DNA of 17,174 nucleotides from Methylopumilus sp036745495 (GTDB taxonomy: Bacteria > Pseudomonadota > Gammaproteobacteria > Burkholderiales > Methylophilaceae). The stretch covers positions 1 to 17,174 of the forward strand of contig DAIOGA010000016.1 in NCBI GenBank assembly GCA_036745495.1, given 5' to 3'. Shown here piece by piece: positions 1 to 7,072 of this stretch (position 1 is the stretch's first letter; each line of letters starts with the position of its first letter). A program made the translations under genes and the position numbers. The notes below the pieces were generated by a model. It ran no database searches, had not been told where the DNA came from, and saw nothing but the letters and a program-made list of their open reading frames with translations.

Positions 1-43
1 ACTATTTCAATACCACTCCCCGTAGTATTTCTGTGTGAGTTAC

Positions 44-185
44 TAGGCCGGTCTCCGGACTCGTAAGATTTGATTCATAGCCTTCCCGAAATAAATTCAG
101 TGGCATGTATATGAATCCACGCTTACTTACCGTTGCGGGGGCAGTATAGGAATTGTAATTAAACTCACCTATTTCCCAGTTTCAA
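44..185 (-). ncRNA. Cobalamin (B12) riboswitch, leftward
   Basis: Read on the minus strand, this stretch carries the conserved blocks of the cobalamin riboswitch family in the right order: a GGGAA block near 177-173, the CTGCCCCCGCAACGGTAA block at about 143-127, GCCACTG at 104-98, CGGGAAGGC at 88-80, and the B12 box (AGTCCGGAGACCGGCC) at about 62-46. Family members bind adenosyl- or methylcobalamin and normally switch off B12 transport, B12 synthesis or B12-independent isozymes such as metE. The controlled gene lies to the left of position 1 and cannot be seen. A CGGGG at 22-18 (minus strand) is complementary to the CCCCG in the core near 140-136 and could form the loop-loop contact of the family. 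The outer limits are approximate. Confidence 0.93.
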
Positions 186-292
186 TGTTTTCTTAAATAA
201 AGATAAACCTTAAGAAGACATCACCTAACAACTTGAAAATATCGTATCACATCTTTGCTATACTAAAACTTAACGGTTTATAAATTTATTGA
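186..292. other. Divergent intergenic region, B12 leader / yggX
   Basis: This AT-rich spacer separates the leftward cobalamin riboswitch from rightward yggX and must hold promoters for both directions. A rightward promoter is assigned separately. I could not place a convincing leftward one. Confidence 0.5.
233..264 (+). promoter_or_regulatory. Putative sigma70 promoter of yggX
   Basis: An extended -10 element, TGC followed by TATACT (-10 at 259-264), lies about 50 nt upstream of the yggX start. A TTGAAA at 233-238 resembles a -35 box, but the 20-nt spacer is long, so the promoter would depend mainly on the extended -10. Read from sequence only. Confidence 0.4.
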
Positions 293-316
293 TTGCAATG
301 CAAAGGATATTTAGTT

Positions 317-589
317 ATGGCAAGAACAGTGAAATGTGTGAAGCTAGGTAAAGAATTAGATGGATTAGATTTTCCGCCGTATCCAGGACCTTTAGGTAAA
401 CGTATTTATGAGAATGTATCTAAAGAGGCTTGGGCAGGATGGCTTAAACATCAAACGATGTTAGTCAATGAGAACCGATTAAGTTTTGTGGATCCGGCTG
501 CACGTAAATATTTAACAGAACAAACCGAAGCTTATTTTTTTGGTGATGGTGCGGATAATGCATCAGGATATGTACCGCCTAAAAGCTAA
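317..589 (+). CDS. yggX: Oxidative damage / Fe-S protection protein YggX
   Basis: This 90-residue cytoplasmic protein matches the YggX family (about 90 residues in E. coli) along its length. It starts MARTVKC and shows the family blocks YPGPLGKRIYENVSKEAW (residues 21-38) and KHQTMLVNEN, ending in GYVPPKS. Known members take part in Fe(II) trafficking and protect Fe-S clusters from oxidative damage; the N-terminal Cys (residue 7 here) is conserved. The ATG at 317 is chosen over a TTG at 293 because it reproduces the family N-terminus and follows an AAAGGA site at 302-307. The gene stands alone, often next to mutY elsewhere but not here, between its own promoter and a bidirectional terminator. 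Confidence 0.93.
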   Translation: MARTVKCVKLGKELDGLDFPPYPGPLGKRIYENVSKEAWAGWLKHQTMLVNENRLSFVDPAARKYLTEQTEAYFFGDGADNASGYVPPKS

Positions 590-607
590 TTAGAATATAT
601 AGACGAA

Positions 608-636
608 AAAAAACACTTCCGAAGAAGTGTTTTTTA
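608..636. terminator. Bidirectional intrinsic terminator yggX / phoU
   Basis: A perfect 8-bp stem (AACACTTC 612-619, GAAGTGTT 624-631) with a 4-nt loop is flanked by an A-run on the left and a T-run on the right. It can therefore end yggX transcription rightward and phoU transcription leftward. Confidence 0.88.
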
Positions 637-649
637 TTTAGCAAATAAA

Positions 650-1354
650 TTATTCAGCAAGTGTCTTTTTAATTTCTTTAATTGATGCGTGTCTGATATC
701 AGCACCCTTCACAGCATAGACAATATGTTCAGAAATATTTTTACAGTGATCACCAATACGCTCAAGAGCTTTTGTTACTACAAGAAGTTCAAGCGATACT
801 GAAATTGCTTTTGAGTCTTCAAGCATATAAGTGAGAAGCTCTCTAATTGTTGCACGATATTGATCGTCAACTGCCTCATCCTTTTTTGCGATCTCAACAG
901 TTTTACTAATATCAAGTCGCGCAAATGAGTCTAAAACCGTTTTAAGCATAGAGTGCACCGCTTCGACCATGAGTTTAATTTCGCCAATTTTGATTTTTTT
1001 GATATTTGGATTTTCGTTAACACGAATAGTTGTACGCGCAATTTTTGTGGCTTCATCCCCAATACGCTCTAAGTCTGTAATCGCCTTAAGAATCATAATG
1101 ATCATACGAAGGTCACCTGCTGCAGGTTGTCTTTTTGCAATAATGCGAGAAGCTGCTTCGTCAATTTCCATTTCGAGCTTGTTAACTGCATCGTCGATCT
1201 TGATCACTTTATTGGCTAATTCGACATCGTCTTTTTTGAGGGATTCAATAGCTTGGAGAATATTTTCTTCAACCAAGCCACCCATTTTTAGAACCTGAGC
1301 TCGGACTGCCTCTAGTTCTATGTCGTATTCTTTATAGCTGTGTTCTGTAACCAT
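650..1354 (-). CDS. phoU: Phosphate signalling/transport regulator PhoU
   Basis: This 234-residue all-helical protein has the two-repeat architecture of PhoU. Each repeat carries the metal-binding signature seen here as TDLERIGDEA (about residues 93-102) and KALERIGDHCKNISEH (195-210). PhoU negatively regulates the PhoR/PhoB phosphate response and the Pst transporter at the cytoplasmic face of the membrane. Its length is typical of the family. The ATG at 1354 follows a TATAAAGG site. It lies 83 nt downstream of rpiA on the same strand, with no clear terminator between them, so co-transcription is likely. No pst or phoBR genes are in view, so the usual operon context is absent here. Confidence 0.95.
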   Translation of the reverse strand: MVTEHSYKEYDIELEAVRAQVLKMGGLVEENILQAIESLKKDDVELANKVIKIDDAVNKLEMEIDEAASRIIAKRQPAAGDLRMIIMILKAITDLERIGDEATKIARTTIRVNENPNIKKIKIGEIKLMVEAVHSMLKTVLDSFARLDISKTVEIAKKDEAVDDQYRATIRELLTYMLEDSKAISVSLELLVVTKALERIGDHCKNISEHIVYAVKGADIRHASIKEIKKTLAE

Positions 1355-1437
1355 ATTTTGGAACCTTTATAAATACTTACAAAAAATTAACATTTTATTT
1401 TATTACTTATATATGACATTTTTAAGACTTAAAAAGT

Positions 1438-2097
1438 TTATTTTTTGAAAGTCTTAACCCCGTCGTTTGTGGCTAATAAAAGCACATTTGCAGGCCTTGC
1501 GGCAAATAGACCGTTTGTGACCACACCTACGATTTGATTGATAGTGGCTTCCATCGCAACAGGATCCTTAATCACAAGACCATGAACGTCCAAGATGACG
1601 TTACCGTTATCCGTCGTGAAATTTCTTAATTGAGGCTGTCCGTCTAATTTAGTGAGTTCTCTTGCCACATAGCTCTTAGCCATCGGAAGGACTTCCACAG
1701 GTAGTGGAAACTTGCCTAATACCGGCACATATTTTGTTTCATCACAAATACAGATAAAGGTTTTTGCAACTGCCGCTACAATTTTTTCTCGAGTTAAGGC
1801 ACCACCACCACCTTTGAGCATATGCATGTGCTCAGTGATTTCGTCTGCACCATCGACATAAATGTCCATGCTATTGACGCTATTAAGGTCAAAAACTTCA
1901 ATCCCATGTTTGCGTAAACGATCTGCTGAAGCTTCGCTACTCGCAACTGCACCATCAATCTTATGTTTTACTTTTGCTAATTCATCGATGAAGTAATTTG
2001 CTGTAGAGCCGGTGCCCACACCAATGATGCCAGACTTCACATATTCAATCGCAGCCTTTGCAACTTGTTGTTTTAATTCGTCTTGCGTGAATGCCAT
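1438..2097 (-). CDS. rpiA: Ribose-5-phosphate isomerase A
   Basis: RpiA interconverts ribose-5-phosphate and ribulose-5-phosphate in the non-oxidative pentose phosphate pathway. In a methylotroph it would also feed the ribulose monophosphate cycle (inference from the supposed host). The 219 residues equal the E. coli length. The phosphate loop GVGTGSTA is at 26-33, the YVDGADE block gives Asp82 and Asp85, and LKGGGGALTREK gives Lys95 and the catalytic base Glu104. The FPLPVEVLP block follows. The ATG at 2097 sits behind a TATAAAGG ribosome-binding site. It is transcribed divergently from ilvA and probably heads an rpiA-phoU unit. Confidence 0.97.
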   Translation of the reverse strand: MAFTQDELKQQVAKAAIEYVKSGIIGVGTGSTANYFIDELAKVKHKIDGAVASSEASADRLRKHGIEVFDLNSVNSMDIYVDGADEITEHMHMLKGGGGALTREKIVAAVAKTFICICDETKYVPVLGKFPLPVEVLPMAKSYVARELTKLDGQPQLRNFTTDNGNVILDVHGLVIKDPVAMEATINQIVGVVTNGLFAARPANVLLLATNDGVKTFKK

Positions 2098-2144
2098 TTT
2101 TACTTAAACCTTTATATTTTATTTATAATGATGCTTTAATATCT

Positions 2145-2173
2145 ATCATACACGCCAAGGCGACTCTTGAAAA
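2145..2173 (-). promoter_or_regulatory. Possible rpiA promoter
   Basis: On the minus strand, TTTTCA (2173-2168) and TATGAT (2150-2145) are separated by 17 nt, giving a leader of about 40 nt before rpiA. The -35 match is weak (4 of 6), so this is tentative. I could not assign an ilvA promoter in the same 83-nt gap. Confidence 0.3.
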
Positions 2174-2180
2174 TTAGCAT

Positions 2181-3692
2181 ATGAAGAATGACTACGTAAA
2201 ACGTATTAATGAAGCGCGTGTATATGACGTAGCAAAGAAGACCCCGCTTGAATTTCAAACACATCTTTCAAGTCGTTTTCATAATCAGATTTTTTTAAAA
2301 CGGGAAGATTTGCAACCCGTCTTTTCATTTAAATTACGTGGCGCCTATAACAAGATGGCAGGTTTATCCAAAGCCCAGCTTGATAAGGGCGTCATCGCAG
2401 CTTCTGCTGGCAACCATGCACAGGGCGTTGCGTTAAGCGCACAAAAATTAGGATGTCGTGCAGTCATAGTCATGCCCACAACAACTCCACTTATCAAGGT
2501 GGATGCTGTAAAACATCGAGGGGCTGAAGTGGTGCTTTGGGGCGATTCTTACACTGATGCTTATAAGCATGCGCTTGAGATCGAGAAAAAAGAAGGTCTT
2601 ACTTTTGTACATCCCTATGATGATCCAGATGTCATCGCAGGTCAGGGTACGATTGCTAAGGAAATTTTAGATGAATATAAAAAACCTATTCATGCAGTGT
2701 TTACTTGTGTGGGTGGAGGCGGCCTTCTAGCAGGCTTAGCAACATACATCAAAGCGATGAGGCCCGAAATCAAAGTGATCGGTGTGGAGGCTAAAGATGC
2801 TGAAGCCATGACTTTGTCTTTAAAAGCAGGAAAGCGTGTAACGCTTGATCAAGTAGGATTATTTGCAGATGGTGCTGCTGTCAAAGAAGTGGGTGAGGTT
2901 ACCTTTCCTCTTTGCCAGTCATACGTTGATGAAATGATCGTGGTTGATAACGATGCAATTTGCGCTGCTATTAAAGATGTATTCGAAGACACAAGATCTA
3001 TTCTAGAGCCCGCTGGTGCACTATCCGTTGCGGGTATGAAGGCTTATATCAAGAAGCATAATTTAAAAGACGAAACTTTGATTGGTATTGCATCAGGCGC
3101 CAATATGAATTTTGATCGCTTACGTTTTGTAGCTGAGCGTGCTGAGATTGGTGAAAAAAGAGAAGCCGTGTTAGCCGTGACTATTCCTGAAAAACCAGGC
3201 GCATTTAAAAACTTCTGTAAGTTATTAGGTCAGCGCAATATTACTGAATTTAATTATCGTTTTTCAGATCCTAAAGAAGCGCACATTTATGTGGGGCTAG
3301 CGACAAATGATACGGACGAGCCATCACAGCTTAAAGCTATGCTTGATAAAGAAGGCCTACCCACAATTGATTTGACTAACAATGAAGTGGCTAAACTTCA
3401 CTTAAGACACTTAGTGGGCGGACACGCACCACAAGCTAAAAATGAAATGGTGTTTAGATTTGAATTTCCAGAAAAGCCAGGCGCTCTTATGAAATTTTTA
3501 GAGACGATGGGACACAATTGGAATATCAGTTTATTCCATTATCGTAATCATGGCGCTGACTTCGGTCGCGTCTTAGTTGGCATGCAAGTGCCGCCTGAAG
3601 ATGAAATTAATTTTGAAGTCTTTTTGAATCAATTAGGCTATCCCTTCTGGGATGAAACAGATAATCCAGCCTATAAACTTTTCTTAGGTTAA
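2181..3692 (+). CDS. ilvA: Biosynthetic threonine deaminase IlvA
   Basis: IlvA is the PLP-dependent enzyme that converts threonine to 2-oxobutyrate and ammonia, the first committed step to isoleucine. The 503 residues resemble E. coli IlvA (514) throughout. The PLP lysine is Lys51 in SFKLRGAYN, the substrate loop is SAGNHAQG (75-82), and the phosphate-binding glycine loop is GGGG (178-181). Two C-terminal ACT-like regulatory domains are recognisable, with AVTIPEKPGAFKNFC opening the first and FEFPEKPGALMKFL the second. It is therefore the feedback-regulated biosynthetic form, not the short catabolic TdcB type. The ATG at 2181 matches the family N-terminus, though no good Shine-Dalgarno precedes it. 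It is divergent from rpiA. Confidence 0.97.
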   Translation: MKNDYVKRINEARVYDVAKKTPLEFQTHLSSRFHNQIFLKREDLQPVFSFKLRGAYNKMAGLSKAQLDKGVIAASAGNHAQGVALSAQKLGCRAVIVMPTTTPLIKVDAVKHRGAEVVLWGDSYTDAYKHALEIEKKEGLTFVHPYDDPDVIAGQGTIAKEILDEYKKPIHAVFTCVGGGGLLAGLATYIKAMRPEIKVIGVEAKDAEAMTLSLKAGKRVTLDQVGLFADGAAVKEVGEVTFPLCQSYVDEMIVVDNDAICAAIKDVFEDTRSILEPAGALSVAGMKAYIKKHNLKDETLIGIASGANMNFDRLRFVAERAEIGEKREAVLAVTIPEKPGAFKNFCKLLGQRNITEFNYRFSDPKEAHIYVGLATNDTDEPSQLKAMLDKEGLPTIDLTNNEVAKLHLRHLVGGHAPQAKNEMVFRFEFPEKPGALMKFLETMGHNWNISLFHYRNHGADFGRVLVGMQVPPEDEINFEVFLNQLGYPFWDETDNPAYKLFLG

Positions 3693-3693
3693 T

Positions 3694-3740
3694 ACTTCCT
3701 TATTTTCATGAGTCATTTAAGGGAGAAATCCCCTGGAAGT
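3694..3740 (+). other. Stem-loop between ilvA and the beta-propeller gene
   Basis: ACTTCC (3694-3699) can pair with GGAAGT (3735-3740), enclosing a small hairpin GGGA-GAAA-TCCC (3721-3732) with a GNRA-type tetraloop. Only a short TTTATT follows, so it would be a weak terminator at best; it could also be a 3'-end stabiliser. Confidence 0.3.
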
Positions 3741-3787
3741 TTATTCAGAGATATTTAATAATAAATAGAATATTTTAGGAGAACGGA

Positions 3788-4831
3788 ATGCAAGTTATAA
3801 AATCAATTGTCATATTAGGATTGCTTACTTCATCTTTGCTAGCTAATGCTGAGGATCGAGGTAAGGCTTATGTATCGAACCAAGAGGGCGGTGTTAGTGT
3901 GATTAATCTAAACACTATGGAAACAGAAGGTTCGATCGATATTCAAGCTAAAAATCCACGCGGTATTGGTGTCACAGAAGATGGCCGTTACTTAATTACC
4001 GCGAACAAAGATGACGATAATTTATCAGTGATTGATTTAAAGACGAATCAATTTGTGAAACATATTGCAGTAGGTAAAAATCCAGAATTTATTCGCGTGT
4101 ACAAAGGCCAAGTCTTTGTGTCAACTGAACCTGCATCGACTGGCAAAGCGCCTGTGGCTGGGCAAGAAGATGATGATAAGGATGAAGTCAAAGTTCCCGC
4201 GCGTATTGCAGTGGTTGATTTAGCAAAGGGTAAAAAGATCAGAGATATTATTGGTGGCCCTGAAACAGAAGGTATTGAATTTAGTAAAAATGGAAAAGAA
4301 ATTATTGTGACCAATGAAGCCGACAACACAATCACAATTCACAACTTTAGTAATGGTAAATTATTAAAAACGATTTCAACGAAGAAATACGGAGATCGTC
4401 CACGTGGCATCAAGGTAGCGCCGAATGGAAAGTATTACGTGGCAACTTTAGAGATGGGAAATAGTTTTATTGTTTTAGATAATCAATTTAAACATCTCAA
4501 AACAGTTGCGACAGGTGAGTCACCTTATGGTGTGAGTTTCGATCGAGAAGGAAAGCGTTTATTTGTTGCAACTTCAAAAGCAAAAACGTTAGAAGTCTAT
4601 GACACTTCTAATTTTGAAAAGATTAAAGATATTCCAACAGGCCGACGTTGCTGGCATTTTAGTTTTTCGCCTGATGACAAGGATATCTTGCTTGCTTGCG
4701 GTAAATCAGACGAAGTACTTGTAATTGATACAGAAAAATTAGAGGTGACTAAACACATTCCTAATAAAGAAATCCCATGGGGTGTGGTAGCTTATCCGAA
4801 GGCGATGGGTAGTTTAGATAACGCTAAATAA
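3788..4831 (+). CDS. Secreted YVTN-family beta-propeller protein
   Basis: This 347-residue protein has an N-terminal signal peptide (hydrophobic residues about 4-18, likely cleavage after ANA at 19-21), which places the product in the periplasm. The rest is a string of about seven YVTN/YncE-type blades, with recurring motifs such as YVSNQEGGVSVINL, LITANKDDDNLSVIDL and LFVATSKAKTLEVYD. An acidic insert rich in Asp and Glu (126-133) interrupts an early blade. Only two cysteines remain in the mature part (288 and 304), possibly a disulphide. The sequence resembles beta-propellers linked to PQQ-dependent catabolism in methylotrophs, but no PQQ or dehydrogenase gene is nearby, so that link is inference. 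It has a strong AGGAGA site at 3777-3783 and its own terminator. Its function is not known. Confidence 0.85.
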   Translation: MQVIKSIVILGLLTSSLLANAEDRGKAYVSNQEGGVSVINLNTMETEGSIDIQAKNPRGIGVTEDGRYLITANKDDDNLSVIDLKTNQFVKHIAVGKNPEFIRVYKGQVFVSTEPASTGKAPVAGQEDDDKDEVKVPARIAVVDLAKGKKIRDIIGGPETEGIEFSKNGKEIIVTNEADNTITIHNFSNGKLLKTISTKKYGDRPRGIKVAPNGKYYVATLEMGNSFIVLDNQFKHLKTVATGESPYGVSFDREGKRLFVATSKAKTLEVYDTSNFEKIKDIPTGRRCWHFSFSPDDKDILLACGKSDEVLVIDTEKLEVTKHIPNKEIPWGVVAYPKAMGSLDNAK

Positions 4832-4849
4832 AAAATAGCTTTTCTTAAC

Positions 4850-4880
4850 AAAAAAGCCCAAAGCATCTTTGGGCTTTTTT
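4850..4880. terminator. Bidirectional intrinsic terminator
   Basis: A perfect stem GCCCAAAG (4856-4863) and CTTTGGGC (4867-4874) with a 3-nt loop is flanked by an A-run and a T-run. It serves the rightward beta-propeller gene and the leftward EVE gene, whose stop codon (4879-4881) touches the T-run. Confidence 0.92.
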
Positions 4881-5337
4881 ATTTCAAATGTTTCTCAATA
4901 AAGGTCCACTCATCCTCTGTCACCGGGGTAATCGACAAACGGTTGCCTTTTTGAAGTAAGCGCATATTTTGTAGTGGTTTAAATTCTCTTAATTCTTTTA
5001 GGCTTAATAAATTTGTTTTTTTAACAAGCGTCACATCTACATTAAGCCAGCGTGGATTTTCAGGTGTTGACTTTGGATCAAAATATTTGTGACCTTTTTG
5101 AAATTGAAAGCGATCGGGGTAAGCAAGCTTACTCACTTTCACAATGCCAGCGATACCGGGCACATCACAATTTGAATGATAAAAGAATGCGAGATCACCC
5201 ACCTTCATTAAATCGCGCATAAAGTTTCTTGCTTGGTAATTTCTAACGCCATACCAATCAATTGTTTGCTTAGGGAGTTTTGCTAAATCGTCTATCGACA
5301 CATCAGACGGTTCAGATTTCATGAGCCAATAACGCAT
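4879..5337 (-). CDS. EVE-domain protein (thymocyte nuclear protein 1-like)
   Basis: This 152-residue single-domain protein carries the EVE signature: YWLMKSEPS near the N-terminus (3-11), WYGVRNYQARNFMR (28-41), a GDLAFFYHSN strand and a late LSITPVTEDEW. EVE domains share the PUA-like fold and are known or proposed to bind modified bases in DNA or RNA; standalone bacterial members have no settled role. It lies downstream of the 6S RNA gene on the same strand, in the position that 5-formyltetrahydrofolate cyclo-ligase (ygfA) holds in enterobacteria. The ATG at 5337 gives the family N-terminus but has no visible Shine-Dalgarno sequence. A TATACT sits immediately upstream, without a convincing -35. 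Confidence 0.93.
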   Translation of the reverse strand: MRYWLMKSEPSDVSIDDLAKLPKQTIDWYGVRNYQARNFMRDLMKVGDLAFFYHSNCDVPGIAGIVKVSKLAYPDRFQFQKGHKYFDPKSTPENPRWLNVDVTLVKKTNLLSLKELREFKPLQNMRLLQKGNRLSITPVTEDEWTFIEKHLK

Positions 5338-5386
5338 AGTATATAAAATAAAAAGTTAAGTGGATAAAAGAGCGATGTTGATTTTC

Positions 5387-5573
5387 TTAAGTGTTGCCTA
5401 GACCAGCATCCTGAACCAAAGGTTCAAGGGGTAAAAGCCTAAGGTGCTTTAGGTGCAATCGCCAAGGGTGTCTTAAAAGAGCGCCCAATTTAGATCGCTC
5501 ACACCGCAACCTGATGAGCTAAAACCGATGCTATAGACTAGTTCAAGGAATTATTAGCCTAAGCAACACTTAA
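5387..5573 (-). ncRNA. ssrS: 6S RNA
   Basis: 6S RNA binds the sigma70 RNA polymerase holoenzyme by mimicking an open promoter. The roughly 187-nt segment folds as a long interrupted hairpin. The terminal stem is an 11-bp perfect pairing (TTAAGTGTTGC 5387-5397 with GCAACACTTAA 5563-5573), and AGCATC (5405-5410) pairs with GATGCT (5527-5532). An apical arm forms from GGTGT (5467-5471) with ACACC (5501-5505) and GAGCG (5479-5483) with CGCTC (5496-5500). The large central internal loop expected for 6S lies between these helices. Position directly downstream of zapA is the classical genomic context. Strand is inferred from zapA and the family; ends are set from the terminal stem. Confidence 0.92.
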
Positions 5574-5600
5574 AAAAACAAACATGCTCATTGCAATGTT
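5572..5600 (-). terminator. Possible weak terminator after zapA
   Basis: On the minus strand, AACAT, a bulged T and GC pair with GC and ATGTT around a 5-nt loop (5600-5581), followed by a T-rich run reaching the 5' end of 6S RNA. If active, it would separate zapA from ssrS transcription; if not, 6S RNA is processed from a zapA transcript. Confidence 0.3.
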
Positions 5601-5621
5601 TAATAAAGAATAGGCAGATCT

Positions 5622-5915
5622 TTAGTTTTGCGCAAGCACTTCGTCGATTTGATTTTCGATTGATGAAATTTTATGGCGAAATTGAGATATATCTAATCCG
5701 TCAGTAGAATTTTGATTAAGAAGTTCATTGGTAATATTCAACGCTGCCATGATGATGATGCGATCAATACCTACAATAGAACCTTGAGATTGTATGAGAT
5801 CGATTTTTTGGTTTAGGTATTGCACAGAATCCAATAAACTTTTTTCTTGTCCTTCTGGACAAGCGATGATGAATTCACGTGCCATGATAGTAACAGTTAC
5901 ATTTTTTGAGCTCAT
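5622..5915 (-). CDS. zapA: Cell division protein ZapA
   Basis: ZapA binds FtsZ and promotes bundling and Z-ring stability at the division site. The 97-residue product has the typical small N-terminal domain (VTVTIMAREFIIACPEGQEKSLLDSVQYLNQKI, 6-38) followed by the helical segment DRIIIMAALNITNELL and a C-terminal coiled coil. Its ATG overlaps the TGA of the upstream zapB-like gene by four bases (ATGA), indicating translational coupling. It lies directly before the 6S RNA gene, as in many proteobacteria. Confidence 0.93.
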   Translation of the reverse strand: MSSKNVTVTIMAREFIIACPEGQEKSLLDSVQYLNQKIDLIQSQGSIVGIDRIIIMAALNITNELLNQNSTDGLDISQFRHKISSIENQIDEVLAQN

Positions 5916-6112
5916 CGATTATCCTCAGGCAGTTGCCTCATCATTTTTTCAAGACGAAGACTTGCTTCTTTCATATTAGATTGAAGTTTTGTGAGATGAG
6001 CTTCAGAGGATGCGAGTCTTGCTTCGAGCCCTTTATTTTTTTCCTGAGCAGATTCAATTAAGCTAATGAGCTGCTTAATTTTTTTCTCTAGAGCGATGAG
6101 TTGAGCTTCCAT
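5912..6112 (-). CDS. ZapB-like small coiled-coil protein
   Basis: This product of about 66 residues is a nearly continuous coiled coil (MEAQLIALEKKIKQLISLIESA onward), rich in Glu, Lys and Leu, and ends with LPEDNR. Its size, composition and place immediately before zapA match the small ZapB/TIGR02449-type proteins thought to assist the divisome. I prefer the ATG at 6112 to the TTG at 6148, because family members begin MEA-L and because the TTG lies inside the -35 box of a strong promoter. Transcription from that promoter would begin at about the A of the ATG, leaving almost no leader. Short coiled coils are hard to assign by homology, so the functional name is tentative. Confidence 0.75.
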   Translation of the reverse strand: MEAQLIALEKKIKQLISLIESAQEKNKGLEARLASSEAHLTKLQSNMKEASLRLEKMMRQLPEDNR

Positions 6113-6118
6113 ACCTTC

Positions 6119-6148
6119 ACTATAGTTTAAAGAATTGAAGTGCGTCAA
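6119..6148 (-). promoter_or_regulatory. Sigma70 promoter for zapB-like-zapA(-6S)
   Basis: On the minus strand, TTGACG (6148-6143) and TATAGT (6124-6119) are each one base from consensus, with an 18-nt spacer. It lies in the gap after xerC and uncouples the division genes from the lpxL-dapF-xerC unit. The predicted start point falls at about 6112. Confidence 0.65.
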
Positions 6149-6173
6149 TAGCGCTTAAAAGAAATTAAATAGA

Positions 6174-7067
6174 TCATGATTTCTTTTTAGCTCTTGGATG
6201 TGTTTTGTCGTAAATATTTGCAAGATGTTGAAAGTCTAAGTGGGTGTAAACTTGAGTCGTACTGATATTTGCATGACCTAACATTTCTTGTACGGCCCTT
6301 AAATCTTGACTTGATTGTAAAACGTGTGAGGCAAAACTGTGTCTTAATAAATGAGGGTGCACAGTACTATCAATACCCTGCTTGATAGCCCACATTTGAA
6401 TGCGGTATTGAATAGCGCGGGCTGTCATGCGCTTGCCACGTTCAGTAATAAATAGCGCATCGACTGATTTCTCATCTGTCTTCATAGATCTGCGTTTTTC
6501 AATCCACGATTGAATAGCATGAATCGCTTTTTGCCCTATTGGAACTATCCGCGTTTTATTGCCTTTACCTGTTACGGAAATGACACCTTCTTGAAGATCA
6601 AGATCATTAATATTAACGTTCACTACTTCACTTAAACGTAATCCAGATGAATAAAATAATTCTAAAAAAGCCTTATCTCTTAAACCTAATAACGTTGTGT
6701 CATCAATTGAAATGAGTTTGACTATCTGCTCGATCGATAAAGTTTGTGGCAAGGCTTTAGCACTTTTAGGCGCATGAACATCTTTGACAGGATTTTCTTT
6801 AAATTGATGGCGTTCAATGAGGTAGTCAAAAAAACCTCGCCATGCAGATAACATGCGCGCGATCGATTTGCCATGAAGTCCTTGGCTATTAAGTTTTGCG
6901 CTTGCGCGCCTGATGTCTTGAATAGTGATCGACTCAAAACGGTCATGCTTGATAAGTGTGACAAGTTGAGTTAAATCGTGTGAGTAACTTTTAATAGAAT
7001 TATGGCTAAGACCTTTTTCAAAGGTGAGGTAATCGATATAACTTTTTTGGAAGTGATTATGTTCCAT
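6174..7067 (-). CDS. xerC: Tyrosine recombinase XerC
   Basis: XerC works with XerD and FtsK at dif to resolve chromosome dimers. The 297 residues have the SAM-like N-terminal core-binding domain (about 1-95) and the catalytic domain with Arg144 (SSGLRLSE), Lys168, His239 and Arg242 (HPHLLRHSFASH), His265 (MLGHANIS) and nucleophile Tyr274 (VYTHLD). The end FQHLANIYDKTHPRAKKKS is typical of XerC rather than XerD. It starts 5 nt after dapF on the same strand, an arrangement also seen in E. coli (dapF-xerC). This housekeeping context, and the lack of attachment sites or phage genes, argues against a mobile-element integrase. Confidence 0.95.
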   Translation of the reverse strand: MEHNHFQKSYIDYLTFEKGLSHNSIKSYSHDLTQLVTLIKHDRFESITIQDIRRASAKLNSQGLHGKSIARMLSAWRGFFDYLIERHQFKENPVKDVHAPKSAKALPQTLSIEQIVKLISIDDTTLLGLRDKAFLELFYSSGLRLSEVVNVNINDLDLQEGVISVTGKGNKTRIVPIGQKAIHAIQSWIEKRRSMKTDEKSVDALFITERGKRMTARAIQYRIQMWAIKQGIDSTVHPHLLRHSFASHVLQSSQDLRAVQEMLGHANISTTQVYTHLDFQHLANIYDKTHPRAKKKS

Positions 7068-7072
7068 AAGAT

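Noticed and set aside
969..1298. Open frame antisense to phoU
   Set aside because: It lies wholly inside a convincing phoU and has low-complexity Ile/Ser content typical of an antisense shadow, with no ribosome site.
6113..6148. TTG start for a longer zapB-like protein
   Set aside because: The TTG is part of the promoter -35 box, has no ribosome site, and would add residues not expected in the family.
6174..7067. Phage or island integrase
   Set aside because: The C-terminal signature, and the place after dapF and before division genes, identify chromosomal XerC. No tRNA, attachment repeat or phage gene is near.
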